Notes: generated by a model not told the origin, from the sequence alone. A DNA stretch of 64,000 nucleotides from Orientallactaga sibirica (GCA_036365145.1 JAEOAD010000048.1:17367001-17431000); one strand, 5' to 3'; positions 21,828 to 33,543 are shown, numbered from the stretch's first letter. Made by a program: numbers and translations.

Positions 21828-22009
21828 AGGGGCTGGAGAGATGGCTTAGCAATTAAGGCATTTGCCTGCAAAGCCAAAGGATCCCAGTTCGATTCTCCAG
21901 GACCCACGTAAGCCAGATGCACAAGGAGGCACATGCATTTGGAGTTCGTTTGCAGTGGCAGGAAGCCCTGGTGCACCCATTCTGTCTCTGCCTCTTTCCC
22001 CCTCTCAAA

Positions 22010-22048
<39 letters not shown>

Positions 22049-22060
22049 AAATATATTTTA
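21828..22060 (+). mobile_element. B2-like SINE with long (AAAT)n tail
   Basis: Typical head and body ('gcctgcaaagccaaaggatc', 'gtttgcagtggc') with a short CT block and about 10 AAAT units (22,010-22,050). Confidence 0.93.
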
Positions 22061-22479
22061 AAAAAGAAAGAAAAGTACAGAGAAACGTTTGAATAAATGC
22101 ATAGTAAAATGGTGCCCAAGGGGTCAATGTAACATGAAGAAAGATGACAAACTCCAGTCAATACAGCCAGTGGGCAGCATGTCAAAGCAAGCTCACAGGG
22201 GACAGTGAGGTAGAGCACAGCTTCCGGAGTAGACACAAGAGCACAAAGCAGCGTCCATACTGCAGGACATGCTGGAAGTCTTCCTAGTATCTTTTACATT
22301 CTTAGCAGCCAGAATGTAGGCACACTGCCTCAGTCTCACCATAGCATTCTCTAATACGGAACTTGTGGGGAGGCAGAATGCAGGCAAAGCACAGAAGGTA
22401 AACTGGGATCTGATGACAGTGTGTGACACCCACTTCCGGGAAGAGAGCACATCCGATGGAGTCCCCACTGTGCCCCCCT
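22061..22479. other. Unique DNA
   Basis: No gene or repeat recognised. Minus-strand short frames here are not supported by any family resemblance. Confidence 0.4.
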
Positions 22480-22590
22480 GTGCCAGTCACTTTGCCTTTG
22501 GGAATCTGTTTTCTCATCTGTAAAATTCAACATGGTCAACCTCTGTCTCTTCTCTTTCAGGATTAAATAAGGGTGTTTGAAACCCTCTGG
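22480..22590 (+). mobile_element. MIR-like SINE remnant
   Basis: 'cactttgcctttgggaatct', then 'ttttctcatctgtaaaattc' and 'aggattaaataagg', is the MIR 3' pattern. Confidence 0.7.
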
Positions 22591-23576
22591 CTGGGTGCTT
22601 GGAAACACGGCTGACCCTCCACCCTGGAACTGGCCTTGTTGTTGCTTTTTGTTGTTCTGAGGGCAAACTCGTTGGAAAAGACACTGACAGCGGTAAGTGG
22701 TGAAGCTGGCAACTTTCCAAACTCTACATTGATTGTCAAACTAAGACTTTGCCCAAGTGTTTTTGTTTTTATTTTTTCATGTAAACTTTATGTCTTCCTC
22801 GTGAAATTGGTATAACCACAGCTTCACCTCACTGAGGAGATCACCGGAACTGGCCCAGGGTCACACTTGGAAGCGACAGCATCTGTGTCAGACTTTGTGG
22901 AGACAAAGGGAGGCTGGCCTGCAACTTTACCTGTGAGTTACACAGTGTAGACTGTGGCCCAGAGCCCAGGTCATTCCTGGGCAGGGTGTCACCTGTGTGA
23001 GGGCACATGCTGACCTGCCAAGTGGCCCAACTGGACCTGATCCTCCCACACGGACCAGGGGAGTGAGAAGGAGATGATCTTGGCCCTGGTCAATACTGAG
23101 GCCCATGGAGGTGACCAGTGGCCTGGCCTGTGCCTGGTCACTCAGGACCCTGGCACAGGCAGGTTCATTGCCTGGCCATCCTGGGCGGCTCTAGGGCAAA
23201 GTGTCTTGACCAGGGGGCTCAAAGTGCCCCTGCCACCCAGCAACCACCTGTGACAACATGGTGCCAACTAATACCGTTGCCCAAATAGACAAAAAACTGC
23301 TCTGCTTCTGGCTGGGCTGAAGCCTAGGAAGTGCAAGTCCTGTGATGTCAGTGGGTCCTGAGGAGAGGCAAATCCCAGGATCAGGGGCGGGACTACAGCC
23401 CCATGTTGTGGGTGGGGTCAGATGGAGAGGTGGGGCTTGAAGCCAGAGTCTTCATTCCTGCCTGCTTCCTTAGTGGTCAATGCCTCAGGGAACCCAGGGG
23501 CCACCAGAAACATACAGTGGACCAAATTATGATCCTTTGGTAAAGCAAAAACTTCATCATGGGAGATCTAGGATGC
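22591..23576. other. GC-richer unique DNA
   Basis: Contains a probable antisense MIR at about 22,805-22,905 ('cagggtcacacttggaagcg'). The stretch 22,930-23,460 is clearly GC-richer than its surroundings, but CpG is sparse and no exon or promoter pattern stands out. No gene assigned. Confidence 0.4.
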
Positions 23577-23590
23577 AGCAATTATACATT

Positions 23591-23733
23591 ATTTTATTTG
23601 CTTTATTCCAATTCATTTACCCAGATGGATGCACCACTTGGTGCATCTGCCTTATGTGGGTCCTAGGGAATTGAACTTGGGTCTTTTGGCTTTGCAGGCA
23701 AGTGCTTTAACCACTAAGCCATCTCTCCAGCCC
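23591..23733 (-). mobile_element. Short B2-like SINE
   Basis: It lacks the GA/CT-rich 3' part but keeps 'gtgcatctgccttatgtggg' to 'ccatctctccagccc'. Duplication 'agcaattata' (23,577-23,586) and 'agtaattata' (23,734-23,743) brackets it. Confidence 0.88.
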
Positions 23734-23743
23734 AGTAATTATA

Positions 23744-24424
23744 ATTTAAAGAGAGTTTCTAGTGTCTGTTACCCTGAACACACACTAAAGTATCTGGTGT
23801 TTGCCGAAGGGACTTTTATCATCATCATACAACAGAACCGATGTGCAAAGGTTGATGACAGTGGCTTATGAATATTAAGCATATGCCATGTGTTGGTTTT
23901 CTATTTTCCTGTACAGCTCATTTGTAATCAAGATGCCTATGAAGTCACAGATGTTTGGATAACATTTTCCTAGTGGGGGATCAGAATCTTACACCCTTGC
24001 TCAGGGTCCATCCCCAGCAAGCAGTGAGTCTGTGCTGTGACCAGCGGCTTTGCCCAAGTGAGAATCCAGAATGCTGGAATGATCCCTAAATCACTCCAGT
24101 CACATGGGGAGGACGTGGTTGCCTTTTACCTTTCAGTCCTGATTATGTCAGTGAGAAAGCCCCAGTTTGGTGCTAATGTAACTTTAATCCCTCTTACACT
24201 TTCTAATCTCCCCCTTTTAAAAACAGAATAAGCCTTGAATTCAAAGCTGTCAGCAGGCCACTGAAGCTACAGACAATTTAATCATATTTATTGTCATAGT
24301 ATGCATTTATCATCCATACTGGTTTTCTATTCTGTACTATAGTGAAATACTTGAGTTTTTCATTCTTTTAGGCTAAAAAAAAGTATTAATGCAAGCAGTA
24401 CACATGCCGGGCAGGTTGGGATAT
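23744..24424. other. Unique DNA
   Basis: No gene or repeat recognised. Confidence 0.4.
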
Positions 24425-24590
24425 AAGCGGGTAAACTACTGGAGCTTCTTAGCACTTGTAATTGGTGTTATAACCTCGGCAAGTTTCTTAACCTATGTGC
24501 CTTCGTTTCCTCATCTGTAAAGTAGAGGCCATAGTGCTGGTATCAAGCTTGTAAAGTCACTGGGATGAGATGTTCTGAGTGCAGAGACCC
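24425..24590 (+). mobile_element. MIR-like SINE remnant
   Basis: 'cggcaagtttcttaacctat', then 'gtttcctcatctgtaaagta' and 'gtaaagtcactgggatgaga', is the MIR 3' pattern. Confidence 0.72.
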
Positions 24591-24685
24591 CCTAGGAGGA
24601 GGTCCCCGGTAGCAAGTCAGGGCTTGATGGCTTTGCAACTTCCTCTGCGGCACCTCCCCCTCTTTTGATTCCCCCACTCATTTTT

Positions 24686-24860
24686 TTTCTTTTTTTTTTT
24701 TTTCTTTTTTGGTTTTGCAAGGTAGGGTCTCACTCTGGTCCAGACTGACCTGGAATTAACTATGTAGTCTCAGTCTCAGGGTGGCCTCAAACTCTCAGCA
24801 ATCCTCCTAACTCTGCCTCCCGAGTGCTGGGATTAAAGGCATGCACCACCACGCCTGCCC
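24686..24860 (-). mobile_element. B1-like SINE
   Basis: Antisense B1 ('gcaaggtagggtctcactct' to 'caccaccacgcctgcc') with a T-rich tail. The duplication 'cccccactcattttt' is perfect at 24,671-24,685 and 24,861-24,875. Confidence 0.94.
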
Positions 24861-25154
24861 CCCCCACTCATTTTTGCTCTCTCTCTCTCAAGGTGCACAG
24901 TGAAAGAAACCCTTTTTTCCTGTGACTCAGAGCCCAAGCTTGGCCATCCTGATGGCCCCAGAAGCTGTATTATACAATCAAGACTGAGTCTGCCTCCTTG
25001 GAAGTCACCTGACCTGTCTCGCCATGCCCAGCTCACCCCATGGCAACATGGACACCTCCATAGCAATTGCCACAGAGAGAACACACACAGAGCTCTGCCC
25101 AGCACACAGCAAGTGCTGTGTTCATGTGCATCCCTGGAACAGAGCACCCAACCT

Positions 25155-25430
25155 AAAGCAGCTGATGGAAGGAAGGGTTGGTACAGTCTCAAGGGGAAGC
25201 TTCATCATAGCACAGCAGAGCAGAGGCTGCACATCACATCTTGTCACATCAGCTGGAGGCAGCAGCAAGAGCTGACAAGGAGGAGCTGACTAGAACACCC
25301 CGAGGCCCACCCAAAGCAGCACACCTCCTCCAGCAAGGCTCCACCTTCCAAACTGCTACCAGCTGAAGCCCTAATATTCAAAATACACAAGGCTTTGGGA
25401 ACATCTCATTCAAACCATCACGATCATAAG
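25155..25430 (-). mobile_element. LTR-like repeat, same family as 47.3 kb
   Basis: Shares 'aggggaagcttcatca', 'cctccagcaaggctccacct' and 'ccaaactgctaccagct' with the copies at 36,985 and 47,338. The end 'catctcattcaaaccatcac' is the antisense of a MaLR-type LTR start. Confidence 0.6.
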
Positions 25431-25590
25431 AATAAATTCATTTTCCAGATGAATGACACTCAGAGGAGAAAAAATGACCTATGACAAGACACATCACAGA
25501 GAAGTAAAAGAACATGTCTGATGTGAGTCCAGTGTCCTCGCCTACAATCCTAGAGAACATGCAAAGCCAGTTCCTCACCTCTCCCCAGCC

Positions 25591-25599
<9 letters not shown>
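25431..25599. other. Unique DNA
   Basis: Nothing recognised, apart from A-rich patches. Confidence 0.35.
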
Positions 25600-25655
<56 letters not shown>

Positions 25656-25790
25656 AGGTAGGGTCTCACTCTAGCCCAGGCTGACCTGGAATTCACTATG
25701 CAGTCTTAGGGTGGCCTCAAACTCTTAGCAATCCTCCTACCTCTGTCTTCCGAGTGCTGAGATTAAAGGTGTGAGCCACCACGCCTGGCT
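25600..25790 (-). mobile_element. B1-like SINE with TTTC and T-tract tail
   Basis: A (TTTC)n run and a T-run of over 30 bases (25,622-25,654) lead into antisense B1 ('ttgaggtagggtctcactct' to 'ccaccacgcctggct'). Confidence 0.92.
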
Positions 25791-26344
25791 TCCTCAGCTA
25801 CTTTCATGTCACCTTGAGCCTACACAGAATGGCAACCGCTTCCTTAGAAAGGTACCCCACACCTGCCTCCTGTTTCCACACCATTACCCAGAGAAATGCC
25901 TGACTTTCCATCGCCAGTACCAGTCTTTGTGACAGTCTCAGCCTCTCCCCCTCAGCCCACGTCCCTTGCTTGAGCAGTGAGATGCAAAGACTGACAGCCA
26001 GTTGAGTACTGCACAGACTGTCCCTAATTTGAGCCATTTAAATGCACTTCTGTTCCATAAAATCTGTTTCTGTAATTCAGTGTCCCTACCTCTTTGAAAG
26101 ATGGTAACCCTAGGGAGAAGAAGATATTACCCAGGGAGGAGAAGTTCAGACATGCTAATATTTTAATCGCTTGTTCCTTTAACACATTAGTCACATTCAT
26201 TAAGTATGATTAATTTGCAGGCTTTGTTGAAAATCATATCAGTTCCCCTATCAGCCACACATCCATCTCTTTCCGAGCACGCTGCAGCAGTGGCTCCAAA
26301 AACTCCCCTAATTTTTTTTTTTTACACCTGGATTGTATTATGTG
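25791..26344. other. Unique DNA
   Basis: No gene or repeat recognised. The block 26,150-26,250 is AT-rich with homeodomain-like ATTAA words. Confidence 0.4.
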
Positions 26345-26490
26345 TCAGGTTAATTGAACTCATTAGTATAGAATACTTGCCTGGGCCCTAGAGTCAGACA
26401 GGCTCTGTGTGAGCCAGAACCCACGACTTGCTGCCCAAGTCATGTAGGCATGTTGCTGAAGTCTCAGTTTCTCTACTTGAAAGATTACTT
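26345..26490 (+). mobile_element. MIR-like SINE remnant
   Basis: Core-like 'agagtcagacaggctctgtg' followed by 'gaagtctcagtttctctact' matches the order of MIR core and 3' blocks. Confidence 0.65.
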
Positions 26491-26493
26491 TGA

Positions 26494-26740
26494 TTCATTC
26501 CTTCAATGGCTTGTATGTGCAGTGTTGTGTCCCATCCCTGAAGATAGAACCGTAAACACCATTAGACAAATGTGCTGGGCCTTGAGAGCTTTGCATTCTA
26601 GCTGGGAAAGGTAGATAACAAACAAATGTACCACCAGGTGATATGCTCTATGCAGGAAAGAAAGGTGGGAGAAGGGAACCTAGGCTGGTGGGAGAGGATG
26701 TGATCACTCAAAAAGAACTCAGTAATCACCTGCCTCGAAC
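26494..26740 (-). mobile_element. L2 remnant
   Basis: 'ttcattccttcaatggcttg', 'ctgaagatagaaccgtaaac' and 'gctttgcattctagctggga' are the antisense 3' pattern of L2 LINEs. Confidence 0.65.
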
Positions 26741-27530
26741 ATTTCTTAGGGTGCAGATGAGAAGTCTGTGCCACAGGAGATGGTCACTGCATGGGTTCGT
26801 TCATCGAATGAAGGTTAAGCACTTACAAAGTGTCCACACCCCAGCTATAGGTTGGGGCCATGGGCTCTGATCTAGAGGGGCACACGGTCCACATGCAGCA
26901 GGAAGCTTGGACTTTTTTCCCAGGGGATGAGAGGAGCGTTGGGGAGGGCCCTGTCCTGCTGGGCATCTTGAATAGGCTCCAGGGTGATTGTGAGGACTCA
27001 GAATAGAGTCCACTTTGCCACTGGAGGCACGTGGAATGGGATCCACTCTATGCTCGAGATAGCCAAGATTTCTGCACGTTACAGCTTTCTTTCCACTTCC
27101 GGCACAGTGAAAATACCCTGGGAGAGATGAGTCTAAGAGAAAATGTTCTGATGGAGAATTAAATATTACCAGGAGTGGGGTAAACTGGAGGGACATGCAC
27201 GCCTCTGATGAGCTTCAAGCTGCCTGGAGAGGGCAGAGAAGGCATGAAGTTGACAGTGTGACAGTGTTTCCTCTCTGGACTTTCTACCCTGGCTATGTAC
27301 CTTCAGTCATCTTTTTCTCAAACATGAATTTTTGGACCCACTCAGCTGAGAATGAACTCCAAATTTCTATGGAGGTCTTTCCCACCACTCAGGAGGAAAT
27401 TGAGGTCCAGAGACTCTGATGCCCAGATCTCACCTTTACAGAGAGTAGCCCAGTACCCTCCCCGCCACCACCACTTCTACTAGGGAAGAACAGACTCCTC
27501 CTCAGCTTCCAAGACATTTCCAGTCATCTC
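26741..27530. other. Unique DNA
   Basis: No gene recognised. Short frames lie on both strands without domain resemblance. Confidence 0.4.
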
Positions 27531-27534
27531 TATT

Positions 27535-27900
27535 GTTTTCATTCATGTTGTAGTACTATTACAGAATACTTGGGACTAGGAACTTTGCAAAGACATTTAT
27601 TTAGCTCATATTTTTAGAGGCTGAAAAGACCAAGCCTGGAGAAGGTACATCTGGCCATAACATGGTGGTTGGCATTACATAGAGACAGCATGTGTGAGAG
27701 AAGCATTCAGGGGAGTTGCTAGCTATCACAGTCTGCTCTCATGAATACTAATATAGTCCCAGGAGAGGAGGAGGCACTGGGTAAGAAAAGCATTGAACCA
27801 TCTTAAAGACTTAATCACCACTCTTCTAGGCCCCATCACCTCAATACTTTTGCTTTGGGGAATTAAGCCTCAATGTGGATTTCAAACTATAACTCTTACA
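27535..27900 (-). mobile_element. MaLR-like LTR remnant
   Basis: 'gcaaagacatttatttagct' on the left and 'aggccccatcacctcaatac', then 'gtggatttcaaactataac', on the right follow the antisense pattern of the MaLR-like family seen at 47.3 kb. Confidence 0.5.
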
Positions 27901-28014
27901 GACTTTGAATGTGAAGAAGGAGAAACAGGAGGGAGTTCAGATCCATCTAGGGCCCCAAAGGAGCTGCACACACAATGACAAGTCATGGTTTTCCTCTCAT
28001 AATGATGCTCAGGT

Positions 28015-28760
28015 AACATTAGGGGAAGTTAAATTAGACCACCAGTCATCCAGCATTGCTGCTAGAATCATAAATTCATAGGTTAAAGAGGAATTTTTTA
28101 TTTGTACTCATTTCAAAATTGATGGAGCCAGGGAAACAGATTGTGACGTGCTTCGTATTTAATTTGTATCAAGGCAATAATGAAGGCAGTGTCCATGTGA
28201 ATATCTGAAGGCCTTTTCATCCGTGAATCTTGTGTGCACTTTTCTAAGCATACTGGGAATAAATTAAGTTGCGAAACACTCATGAATAAGATGAAAGTTA
28301 AGACATAAATTTGAAGAATGATTTAAGTTCATCCCCTTGTCTACTTTGTAAGTACAGTCACCAATTTTTCTTACAATCCTCTTTCACAAAAGAAGAAACT
28401 TTGGGTGGCATGTAGGACCACATAACAGCATGTCATGTCAAACCTCTAACATTTTAAAACAAGCCCAGGCTGAATTAAACCTGTCTTCTCAGGCAAGATG
28501 ATGGTAATTAAACCAGGTATCCTATAATGAGGTGTGCTGATTAATAAATTATTTGATTACCAGATGTGGTAAGTATACCTACAATCAATATGATTCCCTA
28601 AAAGCGCTGAATTAGAAGTGGTACAATAAAACATAACTGAAAGGTATTAGGAATTGGTAGTTTTAATTAGAAGGGATGATTAATTGATCATTCACAGAGT
28701 ATTGATCTACAACTTATTTAATTCTTTGCAATTAAATTTGTCAAATTTGAGTTGGAATAA
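28015..28760. other. Candidate conserved non-coding block
   Basis: An AT-rich, repeat-free stretch with many homeodomain-type words (TAATTA, TTAATT, TGATTAAT, ATCAAT; for example 28,505-28,560 and 28,670-28,690). No coding frame. The judgement is from composition and lack of transposons only; conservation cannot be tested here. Confidence 0.35.
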
Positions 28761-30309
28761 CTGATGATTTCTCCTGCTGATGGTAGAGCTGGAAGGGATG
28801 GGGACGATGAAAGATGTGATGCTGGAGCTGAGGGTCTGGTGTTTCTGCACACAGACCTGAGCTTCCCATCCCACCCCAGGCAATCGCCCATGCTCTCTGG
28901 AGTCCCTCCACCCTTCCCAACTCATGTCGGGATCTAAGTGCAACAGCAGCTCTATGAGGACTCAGGTAGGTTGGAAGCTTCCATCCACTGCCTCTCACTT
29001 CACATCCCCTTGCTTCGCTTTCTCATGTGGAAACGAGTGTGTATGGCATGAACAAGGAGAAGAGAAGACATGCAGTCTCTGGTGATGCTCACTAGCACTT
29101 TTCTACCACTATTATTCACTACCTCCTTCCTCTGCTCTCTCGTAGAATAGTGTACTCAGTGCCCTCATTTAGATGCCAGTACCCCTACATTGTTTTCTAC
29201 TAAATCAGCTCCTTAGGGTGAGCATAGAGTCCTGTATCCTTTTGTTTCCTCCACAGAAGTGTTACTCTGCCCACCGATTATAATAATGGTTGAGTTCCTT
29301 CTACTCCATCTGCAGTGGCACTTTATCCAGCGATGTCAGTACATGCTTCTGCAGCCTCGTGGGTTACTGAGCTAAAGTACCATAGCCAGTGAGTCCTCTG
29401 ATGGACACAGAGCCTGACCCCTAGGGGAAGCAGTAACACCAGTTTCCTCTGGGTGGATGGGACAAGAAGAGACAGTGTAAGACCAGCTACATGGGCTATG
29501 AGAGGAGAAAGCAGGGGTGGGGGCAGTGCCACAGATCCAGGTGGGGTCAGGACAGCAACATCTAAGCTCTGGGCACATGCAGCTGAAGGAGACACTTGGT
29601 CCTATGAGCTGCTGTCCCCAAATGTTTAGATAGACACTCAGGGTGAGCATCTCAAGCTACAGAGGTCAAGTCCTACCTTCCCGCTCAGCTGCAATCCAAT
29701 ATGGGACTCTTTACCCCATGCCACCTTTCTCTCGTGAGGCCCAATACCCAGCTAGGCTCCAACCTCTTCCCTATACATTTCATGTACATGTACATGTACA
29801 TGTACAGACAGCCCAAGTCCAAGATGACATGATTTGAATTGCTGGTGATGCAGGAAAGCAGAGGCCACAGGAGTCCCTGGATCCAGTCAAGGTGGCAGAT
29901 CTGCCTCGAAAGGCCTGCCCTCCTGAGAAGTGCGTACCCTTCTCAAGCTGTCTCAGAGACCTGAGCAAGGATCCTTATGTCGTCATAACTGAGGATCCAC
30001 AGTTTGTATTCACAGCCCAAAGACTGACCCAGCTACCCCTGTCTCATAAGAATGTGCCCAACATTCACCATCAGACATGTGTCTGCAGACGAATGCGCAA
30101 AGACGTTCACCACAGTGGGGTCCAGGAGAGGAAAAACAGCCCGCCATGTAGGGGATGCTTCAATTGGACTATGTTCATAAATAAAGTGGCTTTGTTGTCA
30201 TCGAAAGTTATCACAAAGATCAATTTTTAATGACGTGGTGGTGATAATGCGTTAGTGGGGGGAGAGCAGCTTATAAATCAGGTTATATGTTATCATGTAT
30301 CCATTAAGT
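28761..30309. other. Unique DNA, 1.5 kb
   Basis: No transposon or gene recognised. A 112-codon frame at 29,892-30,230 has no recognisable domain. Confidence 0.4.
29781..29805 (+). repeat. Self-complementary CATGTA tandem repeat
   Basis: Four copies of a CATGTA hexamer form a short tandem run in which each strand reads nearly the same, so it could extrude as a hairpin. Confidence 0.95.
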
Positions 30310-30431
30310 TTTTTTTTTGCTTTATTTTTGAGATAGAGTCTGACATGTAGTCCAGGCTAGCCCCCAAATCGAGATCCTTCTGCTTCTATTTCCTGAACAA
30401 GGACTACTGGAGTATACTACCATACTGGCTT
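30310..30431 (-). mobile_element. Old B1-like SINE
   Basis: 'tttttgagatagagtctgac' then 'atgtagtccaggctagcccc' is antisense B1, strongly diverged at its right end. Confidence 0.6.
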
Positions 30432-30585
30432 GCTAAATGCATTTGTGTGTGCATGTTTGTAAGATCTGTCTTTGAAAACAAAATGGTTCAGCAAGGTGCA
30501 TGTCAAATGTTAATAATGATTGTCTGTTAGCAGTGCAATCATTAATACATATTCCTTATATTTTTCTGTATTATCTGATCGTTTT

Positions 30586-30738
30586 TTCATATTTTTTTTT
30601 ATCATGTAGGGTCTTGTCCTAAGCCCAGGCTCACCTAGAACTCACTCTGTAGTCTCAGGATGGCCTCGACCTCACTACGATCCTCCTACGTCTGCCTCCC
30701 AAGAGCTGGGAGTAAAGGTGTGCTCCACCATGCCTGGC
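30586..30738 (-). mobile_element. B1-like SINE
   Basis: 'atgtagggtcttgtcctaag' to 'ccaccatgcctggc' is antisense B1. Flanks 'tatctgatcg' and 'tatctgatga' are a likely duplication. Confidence 0.88.
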
Positions 30739-31024
30739 TATCTGATGATTGTTAACATGGCATTTACATTATGATTTTTTAAAATTAAAATATAAATAAA
30801 TCAATCCATCTCCATTTGAGAAGTGACAAAAAGCTACCCTCGAGTGATCCTGTTTTGACAGCACAAGAAAGGCGGGCGGGATAGGAAAGACTGGTTCTGT
30901 GGAACAGGAAGGGGATTTCAGAGAGGAAAGTGACTGGAGATTCTCCTCCAGCACTTCTGCCCCCTCCTGCTTTACTGCGTCTTCAGCACTTGCTCATAGT
31001 GTTTCTTCCACTATTCTTTATTTA

Positions 31025-31206
31025 CACACGTGTGTGTGCACAAATATGGGCACCAGGATCTCTTGTTCACTACAAATGAACACCAGCTGTTTGTGCCATG
31101 TTTTCTATCCCCCTTCATGTAGGTGGCAGAGGAATTGAACCCAGGTTAGCAGGCATTGCCAACAAGCACCTTTAACTACTGTGCCACTGAACCGTCTCCC
31201 CAGCCC
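31025..31206 (-). mobile_element. Old B2-like SINE
   Basis: A diverged antisense copy: 'gaattgaacccaggttagca', 'aactactgtgccactgaacc' and 'gtctccccagcccc' keep the tRNA-like part. Confidence 0.7.
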
Positions 31207-31733
31207 CTGTGGTCCCAACATTGTTAATACACCCTGCGTTTCTGGCATGTCACTCATCCAGCCTGTCACACCAACTATCCCTCTGGTGCACTCCAATCTA
31301 AGCTGCACACAACTGGGTTCCTTTTGTTATGAAGGTTTCGGGATAAATGTCACCCCTCCTTAGAGGCTCCCATTGAAACTGGCAATTGAAACTAGTGTTC
31401 TCGCCCTCCATAGCCCTTGTCACTCTCCATTGCTCCATCATCTTTACTTCCTCGTTGCACTCATCACCATGGGAATCAAGGAGGAAAAGTTCTTCATGCC
31501 CTCATAGTTGCTATGGTCACGACGGTGACAGCGCCCAGGGTCTGCTGAGGCCAGATTAGTGTCTGTGAAAAACCTGAGCATGAACCTGCTGCCCACCCCA
31601 TGAATACCAAAGCACAGTCAATATTCACTTTGATTATGCTCAGTGGAGCTCTCGGTTTTCCTTATCCTCTCTGCTTACCATCATGTCCCCCACAATAACA
31701 CACAGCTTCTGATATTCTATGTACTCCATGAAT
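31207..31733. other. Unique DNA
   Basis: No gene or repeat recognised. Confidence 0.4.
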
Positions 31734-31748
31734 AAATAGTGAGTAACT

Positions 31749-31971
31749 GGGGGCTGAAGACAGGGCTTACCAGTTAAGGCATTTGCCTGCAAAGCCAAAG
31801 GATTCCGGTTCGATTCCCCAGGACCTGCGTAAGCCAGATGCACAAGGGAACACATGCATCTAAAGTTCACTGGCTAGAGACCCTGGTGCACCCATTCTCT
31901 CCATATCTCTCTCTCTCTCTGTCTCTCTCTGCCTCTTTCTCTCTAATAAATAAATAAATAAATACATTTAA
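31749..31971 (+). mobile_element. B2-like SINE
   Basis: Head 'ggggctgaagacagggctta', CT-rich block and AAAT tail. Duplication 'aaatagtgagtaa' (31,734-31,746) and 'aaatagtgagcaa' (31,972-31,984). Confidence 0.93.
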
Positions 31972-32203
31972 AAATAGTGAGCAAGTGGATAAATAGAAGA
32001 GTAAATGACTACTAAGCCTAGGGGGCGGGAAGGGAGTGGAAGACAGTTTCAGAAAGCTAAAGTCTTGAACCACCAGGCAGGGAAAAAAAAAAACCTCCAT
32101 CTTCAATTGGGGAGTGGGTCAGGGATCACCCCAACATGGATGTCAAAGAGCACTGGTCCCTTGCAATGGCAGTGAGCCATTCTATAAACCTGGGAAGGAA
32201 GTG

Positions 32204-32403
32204 GGGGCTGGAGAGATGGCTCAGCAGTTAAGGCACTTGCCTGCAAAGACTAAGGACCCAGGTTCAATTTCTCCAAGACCCACATAAAGCCAGATGCTCA
32301 AGGTGCCACACAAGCCTGGAATTCATTTGTAGTGGCTAGAGACCCTGGCATGCCCATTCTCTCTCTTTCTCTCTCTCTCTCAAATAAATAAATATTTTTA
32401 AAA
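32204..32403 (+). mobile_element. B2-like SINE
   Basis: Head 'ggggctggagagatggctca', body 'gcctgcaaagactaagg' and tail 'caaataaataaatattttta'. Confidence 0.92.
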
Positions 32404-32429
32404 TCAGAGAATGATCGCTTGCCATCCTG

Positions 32430-32955
32430 TTCATTAAAAGCTATTTCTAACCATGGAGTGGGGAAAAAATCACCCATCGCCAGGCAACATCATGACACTC
32501 ACATAGAGCATACTTGAGTTTTATTTTTTATGACCAAGTTATCAATTGTTGCAGAGTTTCAAATGAAAACGTCAACACTGCAATCTTATCTGTGGCAGCA
32601 TGAATAACCAACTGTAACCAGTATTATTTTGTCTTCCATGAACGTTTGCTTTTTTGTAAGTTCAGCTTGCTCACTGTCTGTCTTTTAACATGAATTAAGA
32701 GGTAATTTGCATGAGCACAAATGATGCAGTATCAACTCAATGGCATTATGAATTAATTAGCTACCATCCACCATAACAAACTGGTGAAATGCTACAAGGC
32801 CTTCCATCTCTTTTATTTATAGCCCACTCTTGCTACGTTACACCTTTTCAGATATTAAGTACCAAACACGCTTGCTTTTTTAAAAAAGGTTAATTATGCA
32901 AGACAGGTTTATGGTCCTTATCTGAAGGCCACATTTCTTGCTTTTTTTAGAATCT
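32430..32955. other. Candidate conserved non-coding block
   Basis: Repeat-free AT-rich DNA bounded by a SINE and a (CA)n run. It holds an octamer-type word on plus ('taatttgcatgag', about 32,703-32,715; the complement contains ATGCAAAT-like sequence), a TAATTAG homeodomain word (about 32,755) and TTAATTATG (about 32,890). No coding frame. This composition resembles developmental enhancers, but that is inference only. Confidence 0.35.
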
Positions 32956-32960
32956 TGGAG

Positions 32961-32964
<4 letters not shown>

Positions 32965-32998
<34 letters not shown>
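32965..32998 (+). repeat. (CA)n microsatellite
   Basis: About 17 CA units. Confidence 0.97.
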
Positions 32999-33284
32999 AC
33001 AGTGGGAAGTCAGATCACTTTCCCTTCTACATTCTGGCAGGCAGCTTTTGGCTTCATGTTCTAGCACCACATCTCTGTTCTCGGTCTCTTTGTGACTTTG
33101 GTGAAACTCCATCCACAGCTTGGGATGCCCAGCTCTCACTGTCCCAAATGTGTGAATGAAGAGTGACCAGGTGAGTGAGGTGGGCTGAACCCCGCTTCAG
33201 ATCTGAGCTATCCCAGCAGAGCTCATCAGTGGAGGGTCTCAGGCCTCGTCTGGACCACAGCCATGGTTTTTAAAATGTGAAGGT

Positions 33285-33306
33285 TTCCCTCTCTCTCTCT
33301 CTCCCT

Positions 33307-33336
<30 letters not shown>
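33285..33336 (+). repeat. (CT)n then (CA)n compound microsatellite
   Basis: A CT run (about 33,291-33,305) is followed after a short spacer by about 12 CA units (33,312-33,335). Confidence 0.93.
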
Positions 33337-33337
<1 letters not shown>

Positions 33338-33357
33338 GCAATGCAGGTTGAACTTGG

Positions 33358-33502
33358 TGTTATGGTTTAGATATTAAATGTCTCACAAAAAAAAAAAAAA
33401 ACCACCCATGCTGGGTGGTTCTCTAATCTCTGATGCTATGGGGTGGTTGGGATCTTTAGGAGCCAGGGTCTAGAGGAATGAAGGTAGGTCCTGATGGCAT
33501 GC

Positions 33503-33543
<41 letters not shown>

